Shown here: positions 38,947 to 49,500 of the stretch, one piece after another | How positions within the stretch are numbered: position 1 is the first letter of the stretch | Layout: each line of letters starts with the position of its first letter | NCBI RefSeq assembly: GCF_003325455.1 | Contig: NZ_CP025198.1 | Span: forward strand, 1,550,001-1,614,000 | Reading direction: 5' to 3' | Length of the DNA: 64,000 bases | Origin: Acidipropionibacterium virtanenii | Lineage (GTDB): Bacteria > Actinomycetota > Actinomycetes > Propionibacteriales > Propionibacteriaceae | Translations under genes and position numbers: made by a program | The notes under the pieces: generated by a model | Told to the model about the DNA's origin: nothing | The model's database searches: none | What the model saw: the letters and a program-made list of their open reading frames with translations, nothing else

Positions 38947-40800
38947 TCAGCTGGCCTCGTCGTGACCACGGGCCCTGCGGCGGCGTCGCTGGGAGGCCGT
39001 CGTGCCCCGCTGCTCGGTGATCTCGGCGGGCTGCTGGACGACGACGGTGGGGGCGACGTCATCGGCCGTGGTCCTCTTCGCCTTGCGGGTCCCGGTCTTG
39101 ACCACCCGCGCCTTCTTCGCCTCGGCCTTGCCGGAGCGGTCCTTGGCTCCGTCCTTCCTGGCCGTCGACGTCTTCCGAGCCGTCGTGGCCTTCTTCGCCG
39201 AGGCGGGCCTTCTGGATGTGCGACCATCCACCGCGGCCACTGCGCCGGCCTGCTCCAGCCTCTCTGCGACGGCCTGCTCGGTCGACACCGGTGAGCCCTG
39301 AACAGAGGCTGCCGGGGCCTCCTGAACCGCCTCGACCGGTGCCGTGCTGTCGGGCTGCTGAGTGCCGTCGGCCTGGGGCTTGTGCTCGATCACCTCGCCG
39401 TTGCGACGCCGGGTGCGCTTGCGCTTCGGGTGATCCTGCCTGGCCTCCTCGCGCTCGCCGCCGTCGCGGCGCGAGCGCCCGCGCTCGCGGTCCGAGCGGT
39501 GGCCGCGATCGTGCTTCTCGCGGTCCTTGCGGTGTTCGGCGGGGCGGCGCTCGGAGGGCTTGCTTCCCGGAAGATGACCCTTCGTTCCCTCGGGAATGTC
39601 GAGGTCGGTGAAGAGATGGGCCGAGGTGGAATAGGTCTCCACCGGCTCCTCGATGCCCAGATCCAGGGCCTTGTTGATCATCTTCCAGCGGGTGACGTCG
39701 GCCCAGTCGACGAGGGTCACCGCCACACCCTTGGCGCCCGCCCGACCGGTGCGCCCGATCCGGTGCACATAGGTCTTCTCGTCATCGGGGCACTCGTGGT
39801 TGATGACATGGGAGACGCCGGTGACGTCGATGCCGCGTGCCGCGACGTCGGTGGCGACCAGGATGGTGGCCTCGCCGGACCGGAACTTCTTGAGCGCCTT
39901 CTCACGGGCGACCTGGGTGAGGTCGCCGTGGATCGCGCGGGCCTTGAAGCCACGGTCGTCGAGGTCGTCGGCCAGCCGCTGGCAGGCGCGCTTGGTGCGG
40001 CAGAAGATCATGACCTTCTCGACGTCGCGGGACTGCAGGATCCGAGCGATCACCTCGATCTTGTCCATCGGGTGCGCCTGATACACGAACTGGGTCGTGT
40101 CGGGCACGGTGGCCTGGGCGTCGGCGCCCTCGGCGCGGATGTGCATCGGCTTGTTGAGGTGGGCCCTGGCCAGGCTCATGATCGCGGACGGCATGGTGGC
40201 CGAGAAGAGCATCGACTGGCGGTTGCTCGGCGTCATGGCGAGCAGCTTCTCGACGTCGGGCAGGAAGCCCAGGTCGAGCATCTCATCGGCCTCGTCGAGC
40301 ACCGTGATACGCGCAGCGGACAGGTCGAGGTCCTTGCGGTGGGCCAGGTCGAGGAGGCGGCCCGGGGTGCCGACGACAACGTCCACACCGTTCTGCAGTG
40401 CCTCGATCTGAGGTTCGTAACCGACGCCGCCGTAGATGGTGAGGACCCTCGCGCCGCGCACGCTGGCGGCGGTGGCGATGTCCCGGGAGACCTGCAGGGC
40501 GAGTTCGCGGGTGGGACAGGTCACCAGTGCCTGGGGTCTGCGCTCGGCGTGGTCGTCCCATCCCTCGTCCCCGGGAAGGATGATGCGCTGCAGGATCGTC
40601 ACGCCGAAGGCGAGGGTCTTCCCGGTTCCGGTGCGGGCCTGCCCGATGAGGTCGTTCCCCTCCACCGCGATCGGGATGCACATCGACTGGATGGGGAAGG
40701 GGGAGACGATGCCGACGCCGGCGAGGGCCTGGCAGATGTCGTCGCGGACGCCGAGATCGGCGAATGTCTCAGGTTCTGAAGTTTCAGTTGACAGGATCAT
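38947..40800 (-). CDS. DEAD-box ATP-dependent RNA helicase
   Basis: A 617-residue helicase. Motifs in order: Q-motif FADLGVRDDICQALAGVGIVSPFPIQ, Walker A ARTGTGKT, VGTPGRLLDL, VLDEADEMLDLGF, SAT in LFSATMPSA, then HGDLTQ, ATDVAARGIDV and HRIGRTGRAG. Beyond residue 400 comes a basic, disordered, Lys/Arg/Glu/His-rich tail of about 200 residues. It is the RhlE/DeaD-like housekeeping helicase found next to the ferritin-like gene in actinobacteria. ATG 40800 follows GAAGAGG. Expected roles are ribosome assembly and RNA unwinding at low temperature. Confidence 0.93.
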   Translation of the reverse strand: MILSTETSEPETFADLGVRDDICQALAGVGIVSPFPIQSMCIPIAVEGNDLIGQARTGTGKTLAFGVTILQRIILPGDEGWDDHAERRPQALVTCPTRELALQVSRDIATAASVRGARVLTIYGGVGYEPQIEALQNGVDVVVGTPGRLLDLAHRKDLDLSAARITVLDEADEMLDLGFLPDVEKLLAMTPSNRQSMLFSATMPSAIMSLARAHLNKPMHIRAEGADAQATVPDTTQFVYQAHPMDKIEVIARILQSRDVEKVMIFCRTKRACQRLADDLDDRGFKARAIHGDLTQVAREKALKKFRSGEATILVATDVAARGIDVTGVSHVINHECPDDEKTYVHRIGRTGRAGAKGVAVTLVDWADVTRWKMINKALDLGIEEPVETYSTSAHLFTDLDIPEGTKGHLPGSKPSERRPAEHRKDREKHDRGHRSDRERGRSRRDGGEREEARQDHPKRKRTRRRNGEVIEHKPQADGTQQPDSTAPVEAVQEAPAASVQGSPVSTEQAVAERLEQAGAVAAVDGRTSRRPASAKKATTARKTSTARKDGAKDRSGKAEAKKARVVKTGTRKAKRTTADDVAPTVVVQQPAEITEQRGTTASQRRRRRARGHDEAS

Positions 40801-40924
40801 GGCCTCTTCGTGAACGGGGCCCGGCAAAGGCCCGATGTCGTGTACTTCGGCCCTGGTGCGGATCGCGCGTGGCGCGCCGCGGCCGGGCCCGGTGTGGATT
40901 CAGGATCGACACACCGTCATACAT

Positions 40925-40930
40925 CATATC
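40925..40930 (-). promoter_or_regulatory. Likely -10 element of the DEAD-box helicase gene
   Basis: On the minus strand TATGAT lies 125 bases before the helicase ATG, in one of the few AT-rich patches of the region. It implies a leader of about 115 bases, long for this genome, as is often seen for cold-induced RNA helicase genes. No good -35 is visible. Confidence 0.4.
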
Positions 40931-40993
40931 GCGTCGGGGCCGGGGAGCGTGTTGGATGCGCGATGGGGCGGGTCTGGACCTAGGCTTGGCGGT

Positions 40994-41680
40994 GTGAGCA
41001 GCGATGACACCACCCGAACCCCTGGTACGCCGGATTCCTCGGCGGTGGCGACCTTCTGGGCGATCGTCAGCGCCTCTGCGCTGAACGGACTCGGCGCAGT
41101 GGTCGGCGGTATGCCGTTGGCCCCCGACGTGGCGCGGCGCCTTCTCCTGGCGGACCGTTCGCGCGAACTCTCGGACATCCTCAACGAGGCTCGCAACCAC
41201 CTGGACAGTCTGGTCCAGCTCGACGACGTGGAGCCCCTCATCGCCAGCATCTCGACCTATGTCCCGAGCAGTTCGTGGACCCAGGTGCTGCTGCGCGATC
41301 ACATCGTTGTCGGTCTGTGTGCCGATTTCCTCGATGAGGTGGAGCCTCATCTGGGCAAGGCGTTCACGCCTCCGAGCGGCACCTACGGCCCATGGCTGGG
41401 TCGGGGCACCGGCACCAGGGTGCGGTGGGACGAGGAGCTGCGGTCGCGTCTCGAGGCCGATCAGGATGCCCGCTCGGCGAACTCGGTGTTCGCCCGGAAG
41501 CTGGTGGGGGAGATGCTCAGTGTCGTCCAGCGGCTGGCCGCGGTGCACGCGGACCTCACCTCGGCGCTGACCGGCGCCGACGGCGGGGAGCTGGACGATC
41601 TTGCGGCCATCAACGAGGTGCTCGCGGCGGTCCTGTCGAAGCACGACGACCGGGTGGCGGGTCTCGGCCTGGAGCCCTGA
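40994..41680 (+). CDS. Ferritin-like fold protein (MiaE_2-like)
   Basis: A 228-residue mostly helical protein of the ferritin-like group that in actinobacteria stands next to a DEAD-box helicase (Rv3210c-like) and is distantly related to the tRNA hydroxylase MiaE. Acidic and His residues that could bind iron occur in RSRELSDILNEARNHL and LRDHIVVGLCADFLDE. GTG 40994 lies seven bases after TAGGCT (40981-40986), suggesting a leaderless message. The actual substrate is unknown. Confidence 0.72.
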   Translation: MSSDDTTRTPGTPDSSAVATFWAIVSASALNGLGAVVGGMPLAPDVARRLLLADRSRELSDILNEARNHLDSLVQLDDVEPLIASISTYVPSSSWTQVLLRDHIVVGLCADFLDEVEPHLGKAFTPPSGTYGPWLGRGTGTRVRWDEELRSRLEADQDARSANSVFARKLVGEMLSVVQRLAAVHADLTSALTGADGGELDDLAAINEVLAAVLSKHDDRVAGLGLEP

Positions 41681-41693
41681 CCCGCCCCTCTGA

Positions 41694-41921
41694 TCACACA
41701 GTCCCGAATCCGACCGGCCTGGCGTTCGGCTGGCCCAGGTCGAGGTAGGCGATGGTCCGGGTCGGAACAAGGATCGTGCGTCCCTTCGGATCGGTGAGGG
41801 TGAGCACGCCGTCGGGCTGACTCAACGTCTCCCGCAGCTTCGACGCGATGTCCTCGGGCGACTCGTCAGACTCGAGGGTCACCTCGCGGGGGACGTCGGT
41901 GATTCCGATCTTGATCTCCAT
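41694..41921 (-). CDS. DUF3107 family protein
   Basis: A 75-residue protein of the actinobacterial DUF3107 family: MEIKIGITDVPREVTLESD at the start, then LTLTDPKGRTILVPTRTIAYLDLG. Function unknown. It is the neighbour of the ferritin-like gene in many actinobacteria, here convergent with it across 13 bases. The PP2C phosphatase gene upstream on the same strand ends ten bases before its ATG, so they may share a transcript. Confidence 0.9.
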   Translation of the reverse strand: MEIKIGITDVPREVTLESDESPEDIASKLRETLSQPDGVLTLTDPKGRTILVPTRTIAYLDLGQPNARPVGFGTV

Positions 41922-41931
41922 GCCGTCAAAC

Positions 41932-42837
41932 CTACTCGACCGGGGCATCGGGGGACGCCGGGCTGTCCTCACGGCGAACGGGCACCGCATCGGCGCGCCA
42001 CAGAGCGACAGTGACGTTGTCGAATCCTCCCTGGGAATTCGCGAATTCGGCGAGAGCCGCCGCGACGGCCTGGGGGTCGGGCCGCCCGTCGGCTCCGGGC
42101 GCGGCATCGGCGGTGAACCTGCCCACCACCTCGCCGAGGGCCGTCGGATCGGGGACGTGGTTCCACAGCCCGTCGCTGCAGACCATCACCCAGCCAGGTG
42201 TGCGTGGCCGGATCGACAGCACCCGGGGGTCGAGGTCGGTGGCCCTGGCGCCGATCCATTTCGTGATGGCGTGGGCGCCGGCACCGGCCTCGGCCTCCTC
42301 GCGCGACATCCCCATGTCGATCTGGGCCTGGGCGACCGAGTCGTCGACGGTCAGGCGCCGGGCGGGACCCTCGGTGGGGAACCAGTAGGCCCTGGTGTCG
42401 CCGACATTGGCGACGAGAATGCGGTCGACCGAGCAGATCGCCGTCACCAGGGTGCAGGCTCCGGTGCCTTCCGGACCGGGGGCGTCCAGGACGGCCTGAT
42501 GGGCCCGCTGGACGGCCCGGCCGAACAGCGAGATGACGGCGTCGTCGCTCACCGGGAGCCCTTGGGTCAGCGCAGCGGTGAGGTAGTCGCATGCCGTGGA
42601 GGCGGCCGTCTGCGCCGCCTCCTCGGCGCCGTCGGTGGAGGACACCCCGTCGGCGACCACGAGCACGACATGGCATCCGTCACGGTCGACGTCGACGGCG
42701 GCGAAATCCTGATTGGTGGGGTGGCGCAGACCGACGTCAGTGGCGACACCGATATCGGGGCGGGCGCCGGCGATCTGGGAGATCCGTATCCGGGCGGGGA
42801 CGGGCGGGGTTGCTGATCCGATGTCGGATGTGGTCAT
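41932..42837 (-). CDS. PP2C-family serine/threonine phosphatase
   Basis: A 301-residue metal-dependent phosphatase. The Mg/Mn-binding aspartates are in VVLVVADGVSS, VMVCSDGLWNHV and GFDNVTVALW. Other motifs are GLRHPTNQDFAA and LVANVGDTRAYWF. No membrane segment follows the catalytic domain, unlike the cell-division phosphatase PstP. Targets may be serine/threonine kinases or anti-sigma pathways; none is encoded nearby. The ATG is placed at 42837, where the conserved region begins shortly after. Confidence 0.9.
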   Translation of the reverse strand: MTTSDIGSATPPVPARIRISQIAGARPDIGVATDVGLRHPTNQDFAAVDVDRDGCHVVLVVADGVSSTDGAEEAAQTAASTACDYLTAALTQGLPVSDDAVISLFGRAVQRAHQAVLDAPGPEGTGACTLVTAICSVDRILVANVGDTRAYWFPTEGPARRLTVDDSVAQAQIDMGMSREEAEAGAGAHAITKWIGARATDLDPRVLSIRPRTPGWVMVCSDGLWNHVPDPTALGEVVGRFTADAAPGADGRPDPQAVAAALAEFANSQGGFDNVTVALWRADAVPVRREDSPASPDAPVE

Positions 42838-42861
42838 CAGCTGCCTTTCGCTGCTGGACAA

Positions 42862-42897
42862 AAGCCGTCCCGCACCCGTTGAGGTGCGGGACGGCTT
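42862..42897 (-). terminator. Rho-independent terminator of the cold-shock gene
   Basis: Fifteen-base perfect arms (AAGCCGTCCCGCACC and GGTGCGGGACGGCTT) enclose CGTTGA. On the minus strand the stem is followed by TTTTGTCC, a genuine U-run. It starts 18 bases after the cold-shock gene stop codon. Confidence 0.92.
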
Positions 42898-42914
42898 CAC
42901 CTGAAGTTCTCCGG

Positions 42915-43121
42915 TCAGGCGAGACGGACGTTCTCGGCCTGCTGGCCCTTGCGGCCCTCGGTGATGTCGAACTCGACCCGCTGGCCCTCATCGAGGGTCT
43001 TGAAGCCCTCGATCTCAATCGACTTCCAGTGGACGAAGACGTCCTCGGAAGCATTTCCGTCAACGGCGATGAAGCCGTACCCCTTCTCGGGGCTGAACCA
43101 CTTGACGGTTCCCTGTGCCAT
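42915..43121 (-). CDS. cspA: Cold-shock protein
   Basis: A 68-residue CSD protein with RNP1 [10 protein letters not shown] and RNP2 DVFVHW. The RNP2 aromatic after His is Trp where Phe is usual. It binds single-stranded nucleic acid and melts RNA structures. The ATG at 43121 follows AAGGAG. About 250 bases separate it from the divergent adnA gene; most of that is likely its promoter and structured 5' leader, with a TTGACA on the minus strand at 43296-43301. Confidence 0.95.
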   Translation of the reverse strand: MAQGTVKWFSPEKGYGFIAVDGNASEDVFVHWKSIEIEGFKTLDEGQRVEFDITEGRKGQQAENVRLA

Positions 43122-43379
43122 GTGCACTCCTTCTCAGCGCTACGGGACACACCTCGTATCCCGAACTGCCGGTCCCAACCCCGGCGACGCCAGTGATGAG
43201 CAGCAAAGCACGCAGGCCCGTCCTCACGGACGCTGCGTCTTGCCAGACAGCAGGACCAGCCTCTCACAAAGTGGGGCGGTTTCGCCCATCGGGGTGTCAA
43301 GAAGTTCCTCCGGGCACGGCGCGCGGCGCCCCGGCCGGCCTGTTGGGGCGGTGTCGCAGGGCCGTGATGGGATGGTGTC

Positions 43380-46300
43380 ATGTTGCCCTCAGGGATCTGC
43401 GAAGGAACCCGCGAACCGCTACCGGATGCCGACCAGTCGGCGGCCCTGACCGACCGTCACGGCACCGTCATGGTGCTCGGAGGGCCGGGCACGGGTCGCA
43501 CCAGCGTCTGCCTGGAGCGGGTCGCGGCGCACCTGCGCGACGGCGGCGAGCTCGGCTCGGTCCTGATGACCGGCCACAGCCGGGGTGCGGCCCAGGACCT
43601 GCGCAATGCGTTGCTGACGAGAGTCGGCGGGGCTCATCTGGCTCCCAGGGTCACGACCGTCCATGCCCTCGCGGCCTCGATCGTCTCGCGCTACAGCGAT
43701 CAGCCGCCACGGCTGCTCACCGCCCCGGAGCAGGAGTTCCGGATCAGGGAGCTGCTTACCGGATCGGATCTCGACGGCTGGCCCGAGCGCCTGCGGGCCG
43801 GAGCCTCGACGGCGAGATTCGCCTCGGACCTGAGAGTGCTGGCGGCCACGATCCGCCAGGAGGGCAGGGATCCGGCCGATCTGGCGGAGGCCGGGCGGCG
43901 ATTCGGGGTGGAGTCGTGGCAGGTCCTGGGGCCCTTTCTGTCCACCTACCTCGACGTCCTGGATCTGGAGCAGACCCTCGACTATGCGGAGGCTGTCCAC
44001 CGGGCTCGCATTCTGGTCGCCGATCCCCGGGTCCTGGATGCGGTCACCGACGGTCTGGAACTCCTCGTGGCCGATGAGTTCGGGGAGTGCGACCCCTCCC
44101 AGGCGGCACTGCTGGCCGCGATCGCCCGGGCGGGGGTGCCGACGGTGCTGGCCCTGGATCCGGACCAGACCGCGTTCGAGTTCCGTGGTTCGGTGCCCGA
44201 CCGGCTCGCCGAGCTGGCCGGGCTCTTTCCGGACCTGTCGGTCCATCACCTCACGACCGATCACCGGTGCGCGGCACCGGTACACCGTGCTGTGGAGCAG
44301 ATCCGCATGGGCATGCCGATGGTTCCTCCCGACCGGTTGCTGCGACGTCGTCCCAGCCGGTCGGTGCGCGAGGGGGGCCGGTTCACGCGCCTGGTCTCGG
44401 GTTCCCCGGCACGGGCCTCGCGCGCGGTGGCCGACGAGCTGCGGCGGGCGCACCTGCGGGACGGGGTGGGTTGGGACGAGATGGCCGTCATCACCCGGCA
44501 CGGCTCCGACATCGCCCCGCTGGCCGCTGTGCTGTCCTCGGAGGGCGTACCGGTGCACCGCAGCCGGGACGAGTCGGCACTGTCGGGGGTGCATGCCGTG
44601 CAGGTGGTGCTGACCGCCCTGGATGCGGCTGCAGATCTCGCCGGGGACGCGCAGCCGGGAGCGGCCTCGATCTCCGCGATGATGGAGGGCCCGCTCTCCG
44701 GGCTCGACCGGGCTGTCTGCGACCGGATCGGGGACTGGGTCCGCCGCGCCGGCGTCGCGCCCCTCGACTGGGATCTGCTCGGAGCCCTGCTGGGCGACTC
44801 CTCGGCCACCGGAGCCCGGCAGGGCGACCCATCCGGACCAGTATCAGTACCGCCCGGGCTGGCGCGCGCCGCGGCGCCGGCCCGCGACCTGGTGGACCGG
44901 ATCGGGAAGGCCGCCCGCGTTCTGGCCCGCTCCGGGGAGGTGCACGAGGCGCTGTGGGCGATCTGGGGGCGCAGCCCCTGGTCCGACACCCTGCGCGACC
45001 GTGCCCTGGGCGGGGACGCCACCGCCGACCGTGAGCTCGACGGGCTCTGCTCCCTGTTCGATCTCGCCGAGCGCAGCAGTTCCCTCATCGGGGCGATCGG
45101 CGCCCGCCGGTTCGTGCGGACCGTCCGGCAGGAGGAGATCCCTGCCGACCGCAGCCGTGAGTCGGACCGGGAGCGGCTCGGCGTGAGCCTCATCACCGCC
45201 CACCGCGCCAAGGGCCGGCAGTTCGCGGTGGTCGCCGTCACCGGCCTGGAGGAGGGCGGATGGCCGGCTCCCAACCACACCGGGTCTCTGGTCGGGGCCG
45301 ACCGCTGGTCCCCCGAGGGTCCGGTGAGTCCGCCGGGATGGTCCGAGACGGTGCGGGCCGAACGGCGACTGTTCCTGCTGGCCTGTTCCCGGGCCGGCGA
45401 CACCCTCATCCTCTCGGCGGTGCGCGATCAGAATGCCGGGCTGATGCCCTCGGCATTCTTCACCGAGCTGGCCGGTGACGTCCTCGAGTCACCCACCGAA
45501 CACCATCGCGCGACCAGGATGACCGACCTGGTCGGATCTCTGCGCAGGGCGGCCTGCGATCCGGGATCCTCGCCGCAGCTCCGCGATCAGGCCGCCGGGC
45601 TGCTGGCCCGGCTGACCGAGGAGGGGGTGCCCCAGGCGGACCCGGGACGCTGGTGGCGGCCCGGCCTCGTCCCCTCCCTCAGCGAACCCGCCGATGCACC
45701 GGCGGCCACCCGGACCGTCAACCTGTCGGCCTCCCACGTCGGCGAACTGCTCACCTGCCCCAGACAGTGGTTCCTCACCCGGCGCGGCGGGGCCTCCGGA
45801 GTGCGCAGCTCACGGGCCGGGGTCGGCACCCTGGTGCATCAGGTGGCCTCCGACACGATGACCGCGGGATGGGATCTGGACAGGGCCCTGGCGGGCCTGG
45901 AAGAGGGCTGGGGCCGGATCGACTTCGAGATCGCCTGGCAGTCGCAGACGGAGCTGAAAGGCGCCCGTGACGCGCTCACCCGGCTCGACCGGTGGCTCGA
46001 CGGGCGCCCCGGCCGGCTCATCGGCACCGAGGTGGCCTTCGACCACACCTTCGATCTGCCCTCGGCGCGCGTCCGCTTCCGCGGCAGCATCGACCGGCTC
46101 GAACGCGATGAGGACGGACGGCTGCTGGTGATCGATCTCAAGGCCGGCACCAGCACCTCGGCCCAGGTGGCCCGCTCCCACCTCCTCCAGGTCGGCGTCT
46201 ACCAGGCGGTGGTCGCGGCGGGCGGCGTGGACGGCCTGACCGACCAGGCGCCGGTGGCCGTGGGAGGCGCCGAACTGGTCCACCTGCGTCGCGGGGCGGG

Positions 46301-46571
46301 CCGTGGCGGAGCGGATCCCAGGGTGGTGCGCCAACCCTCCTTGACCGACGTCCCGTGGCCCGAGGGCGAGGAGCGGAACGACGATCCCCGGGTCCGCGAC
46401 TGGATCGGCGCCCGGATCGACGAGGCCGCCGCCATCGCCGTCTCCGGAGATCTGCGCGCGATCCCCAATCCCGGCTGCGGGTTCTGCCCGGTGCGCTCCG
46501 GCTGCCCGGCACTCACGCCCCCCGATGACGCGGTGGAGCCGGCCGGGCCGACCGGGAAGGAGTCGCGATGA
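43380..46571 (+). CDS. adnA: AdnA subunit of the AdnAB helicase-nuclease
   Basis: A 1063-residue UvrD-like motor fused to a RecB-type nuclease. The phosphate loop is GGPGTGRTS (residues 34-42), with Arg40 in place of the usual Lys. The DExx box is VADEFGECDPSQ. The C-terminal nuclease shows GSIDRLE...LLVIDLKAGT. Cysteines in TCPRQWF and in GCGFCPVRSGC frame it, the AddB-type Fe-S pattern. With AdnB it resects double-strand breaks in actinobacteria. Its stop overlaps adnB by four bases. Confidence 0.9.
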   Translation: MLPSGICEGTREPLPDADQSAALTDRHGTVMVLGGPGTGRTSVCLERVAAHLRDGGELGSVLMTGHSRGAAQDLRNALLTRVGGAHLAPRVTTVHALAASIVSRYSDQPPRLLTAPEQEFRIRELLTGSDLDGWPERLRAGASTARFASDLRVLAATIRQEGRDPADLAEAGRRFGVESWQVLGPFLSTYLDVLDLEQTLDYAEAVHRARILVADPRVLDAVTDGLELLVADEFGECDPSQAALLAAIARAGVPTVLALDPDQTAFEFRGSVPDRLAELAGLFPDLSVHHLTTDHRCAAPVHRAVEQIRMGMPMVPPDRLLRRRPSRSVREGGRFTRLVSGSPARASRAVADELRRAHLRDGVGWDEMAVITRHGSDIAPLAAVLSSEGVPVHRSRDESALSGVHAVQVVLTALDAAADLAGDAQPGAASISAMMEGPLSGLDRAVCDRIGDWVRRAGVAPLDWDLLGALLGDSSATGARQGDPSGPVSVPPGLARAAAPARDLVDRIGKAARVLARSGEVHEALWAIWGRSPWSDTLRDRALGGDATADRELDGLCSLFDLAERSSSLIGAIGARRFVRTVRQEEIPADRSRESDRERLGVSLITAHRAKGRQFAVVAVTGLEEGGWPAPNHTGSLVGADRWSPEGPVSPPGWSETVRAERRLFLLACSRAGDTLILSAVRDQNAGLMPSAFFTELAGDVLESPTEHHRATRMTDLVGSLRRAACDPGSSPQLRDQAAGLLARLTEEGVPQADPGRWWRPGLVPSLSEPADAPAATRTVNLSASHVGELLTCPRQWFLTRRGGASGVRSSRAGVGTLVHQVASDTMTAGWDLDRALAGLEEGWGRIDFEIAWQSQTELKGARDALTRLDRWLDGRPGRLIGTEVAFDHTFDLPSARVRFRGSIDRLERDEDGRLLVIDLKAGTSTSAQVARSHLLQVGVYQAVVAAGGVDGLTDQAPVAVGGAELVHLRRGAGRGGADPRVVRQPSLTDVPWPEGEERNDDPRVRDWIGARIDEAAAIAVSGDLRAIPNPGCGFCPVRSGCPALTPPDDAVEPAGPTGKESR

Positions 46572-49500
46572 CCATCACCGGACCCGAGCAGGTGCGCGAC
46601 CTTCTCGGCATTCCCTTCTCCGATGAGCAGCTGGAAGTCATCGGAGCCCCCCTGGAGCCCGAGGTCGTGATAGCCGGAGCCGGGACCGGCAAGACCACCG
46701 TCATGGCGGCCCGGGTGGTGTGGCTGGTGACCTCCGGCCAGGTCCGCGCCGATCAGGTGCTGGGACTGACATTCACCCGCAAGGCGACCGCCGAGCTTGC
46801 CGATCGCATCGATTCGGCGCTGCGCACCGCGGGTGCGCTGGACGAGGGGCGGGCCGGGGCGACCGTCGCCACCTACGACGGATTCGCCGCCTCGCTGGTC
46901 GACGAGTACGGGGCCTGGGACGGCATCGATCCCGGCGCCCGGCTCATCACCCGGGCCCGCTGCCACCAGCTCGCCCTGGAGGTGGTGCGCGAACTCGCGG
47001 ACCCGCCGGTGATGGCCGAGCGCCTCACCCCGGTCTCGATCGCGGGGGCGATCGTGGGACTGTCCGACCAGATGGGCGCCCATCTGGTCGACGCCGACCG
47101 GGTCCGCGAGGCCGACAGCCGCTGGCGCTCCCAGCTTGACGCGGCCCCGCCCAGGAAGAACGGCGGACCCTACGCCGACGTCCTGGCCGCCCTGGGCACC
47201 GTCGACGAGCGGGAGGAGCTGCTCGGACTGGTCGAGCGCTACCAGCAGCTCAAGGAGAGCCACCGGCTGGTCGAGTACGCTGACCGGATGGCCCAGGCCG
47301 CGCACCTGGCCGCGCACCGCCGGGAGGTGGGCCGAGACCTGCGGGAGCGCTTCGCAGTGGTGCTTCTCGACGAGTACCAGGACACCTCCTCGGCGCAGGC
47401 CAGCCTGCTCATCGGCCTGTTCACCGGGCCGGATCCCCGGCGGGGACTCGGCCATCCGGTCACGGCGGTCGGGGATCCTCTGCAGGCGATCTACGGCTGG
47501 CGGGGAGCGGCCGCCAGCAACATCCTGAGCTTCTCCCGCCAGTTCCCACGTGCCGGCGCCGACGGGTCGCCCGAACCCGCGATCACCCGCACCCTGCTCA
47601 CCAACCGCCGCTCGGGAACCCGCATCCTCGACTGCGCCAATGACATCTCCGCGCAGCTTCGCGGCTCGGCGGCGGTGAGCGGCCTGGTCGGGGCGTTGCG
47701 GGCCCCGCAGGACACCCGCGCGGGCCTGGTGGCCTGCCAGGGGCACCTCAGCTGGCCCCGTGAGTGCGCCTGGGTGGCCGACACCCTGGTTGAGGCCCAC
47801 GAGCGGGGCCGGATCGGCTCATGGTCACAGGCTGCGGTTCTGGTCCGCCGCAACTCCGACGTCGCCGACCTTCACGCCGCCCTGGCCGGGCGCCAGATAC
47901 CGGTGCTCATCGCCAACCTCTCCGGACTGCTGCAACTGCCCGACATCGCCCTGGTGGTCGCCCATCTCAGAGTGCTCGCAGACCGTCGCGACGACCAGGC
48001 GTGGGCGACGCTGCTCGCCGCTCCCCGGTTCGGTCTGGCACCGGCAGACCTGGCCGCGCTGAGTGCCAGAGCCCGCGAGCTGGCCCGCAGACGTCTCGCC
48101 GAGGACACCGCGGGAGACGATCCGCGGGGCACCGGGGACGCCCATCCCGACGCCCACCTGGCCGACGCGATCGCCGACCCTGGAGACCTCGCCGACAGAC
48201 CCGGGTTGCGAGCCGCCGTGTCGCGGCTGGCGGGGGAGAGGCGGATCCTGGCCGAGCACGCCGTCGACGGGCCCGATGATCTGGTGCTGAGGACCCAGCA
48301 GATCGTCGGGCTGGTCGACGAGCTGGCCGCCGACGACCCCGGGCGGGCACGCAGCAGGCAGAGCCACCTCGACGCCCTGTGGACGGAGATCCACGGCGCC
48401 CTCACCGAGGATCCCGACCTCACCCTTACCGGGGTGCTGGCCTGGCTGGCGGCCGAGGAGGAGTTCGGCGACAGCCTGGCCCGCAGTGCGCCCGTCGGCG
48501 ACGACGCGGTGGTCATCAGCACCGTCCACGGCGCCAAGGGACTGGAATGGCCGATGGTGATGCTGCCGGACATGGATGCCGGGGTCTTCCCCTCGGCGAT
48601 GGCTCCCGACAACCACATCACCCGGGCCGCCGTCCTGCCGGCGGCGGTCCGCGGTGACGCCGGCACCGTCCCGCAGCCGAGGTCCGGATCCCGGTCCGAC
48701 CTGGCCGGCTACAAGAAGGAGCTGGCCCTGGAGGCCCGCGGGGCCGAGGACCGGCTGGGCTATGTGGCGGCGACCAGGGCTCGCGATCTGCTGATCGTGT
48801 CCTGGCACCGCTGGCGGCCCTCGGCAAGCCGGGCGCGTACTCCGGGCGCCTACGCGGAGGCGGTGGCCGAGAGGCTGCGCGGATGGGGACTGGCGGTCGT
48901 CGAGCCGCCGGACGATGACGACCCGCCGGCAGAGATCTCGGCCGGTCCGACGGGGACCCGATGGCCGCAGAGCGCCGATCCGGAACGGGCCGACCGGCTG
49001 GCCGATCTGGTGGCGAGGATCCGGTCCGGCCGCAACGCCGACTCCCGTCTTCCCGATGACCCCGCCGAGGCGCAGACAGTGGCCCGGTGGCGGGAGGACG
49101 CCGAGATCCTGCTCGCCGCCGAGAGGCGCCGTCACCAGGCTGGCGGCCCGGCCCTGCCCCGCGGGTTGACGGCCTCCCAGGTGGTCGCCCTGCACGCCGA
49201 CCGCCGGCGTTTCATGGACCAGCTGCGCCGCCCCATGCCCCGCCCGGTGATGCGCGGCGCCGACATCGGAACCCGCTTCCACGAGTGGGTGGCCGAGCAG
49301 CTGCGTCCCGGTGGTCAGGAGCAGCTGCAGCTCATGGACGAGGAACCGGCGCGACCGGCGGGGACCTCCGATCCGGTGCTGGAGAGGCTCAAGGAGGCGT
49401 TCCGGACGAGCAGATGGTACGGGGCGAAGGTGCTGGCCGTCGAGGAGCCCTTCACCCTCACGGTGGCCGGCACTGTGATCCGTGGCCGTCTGGACGCCGT

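Noticed and set aside
43122-43379. Search for an SOS (LexA) box or shared operator between cspA and adnA
   Set aside because: No TCGAAC-N4-GTTCGA-like sequence is present. The only clear feature is a TTGACA on the minus strand, without a convincing -10 at the right distance.
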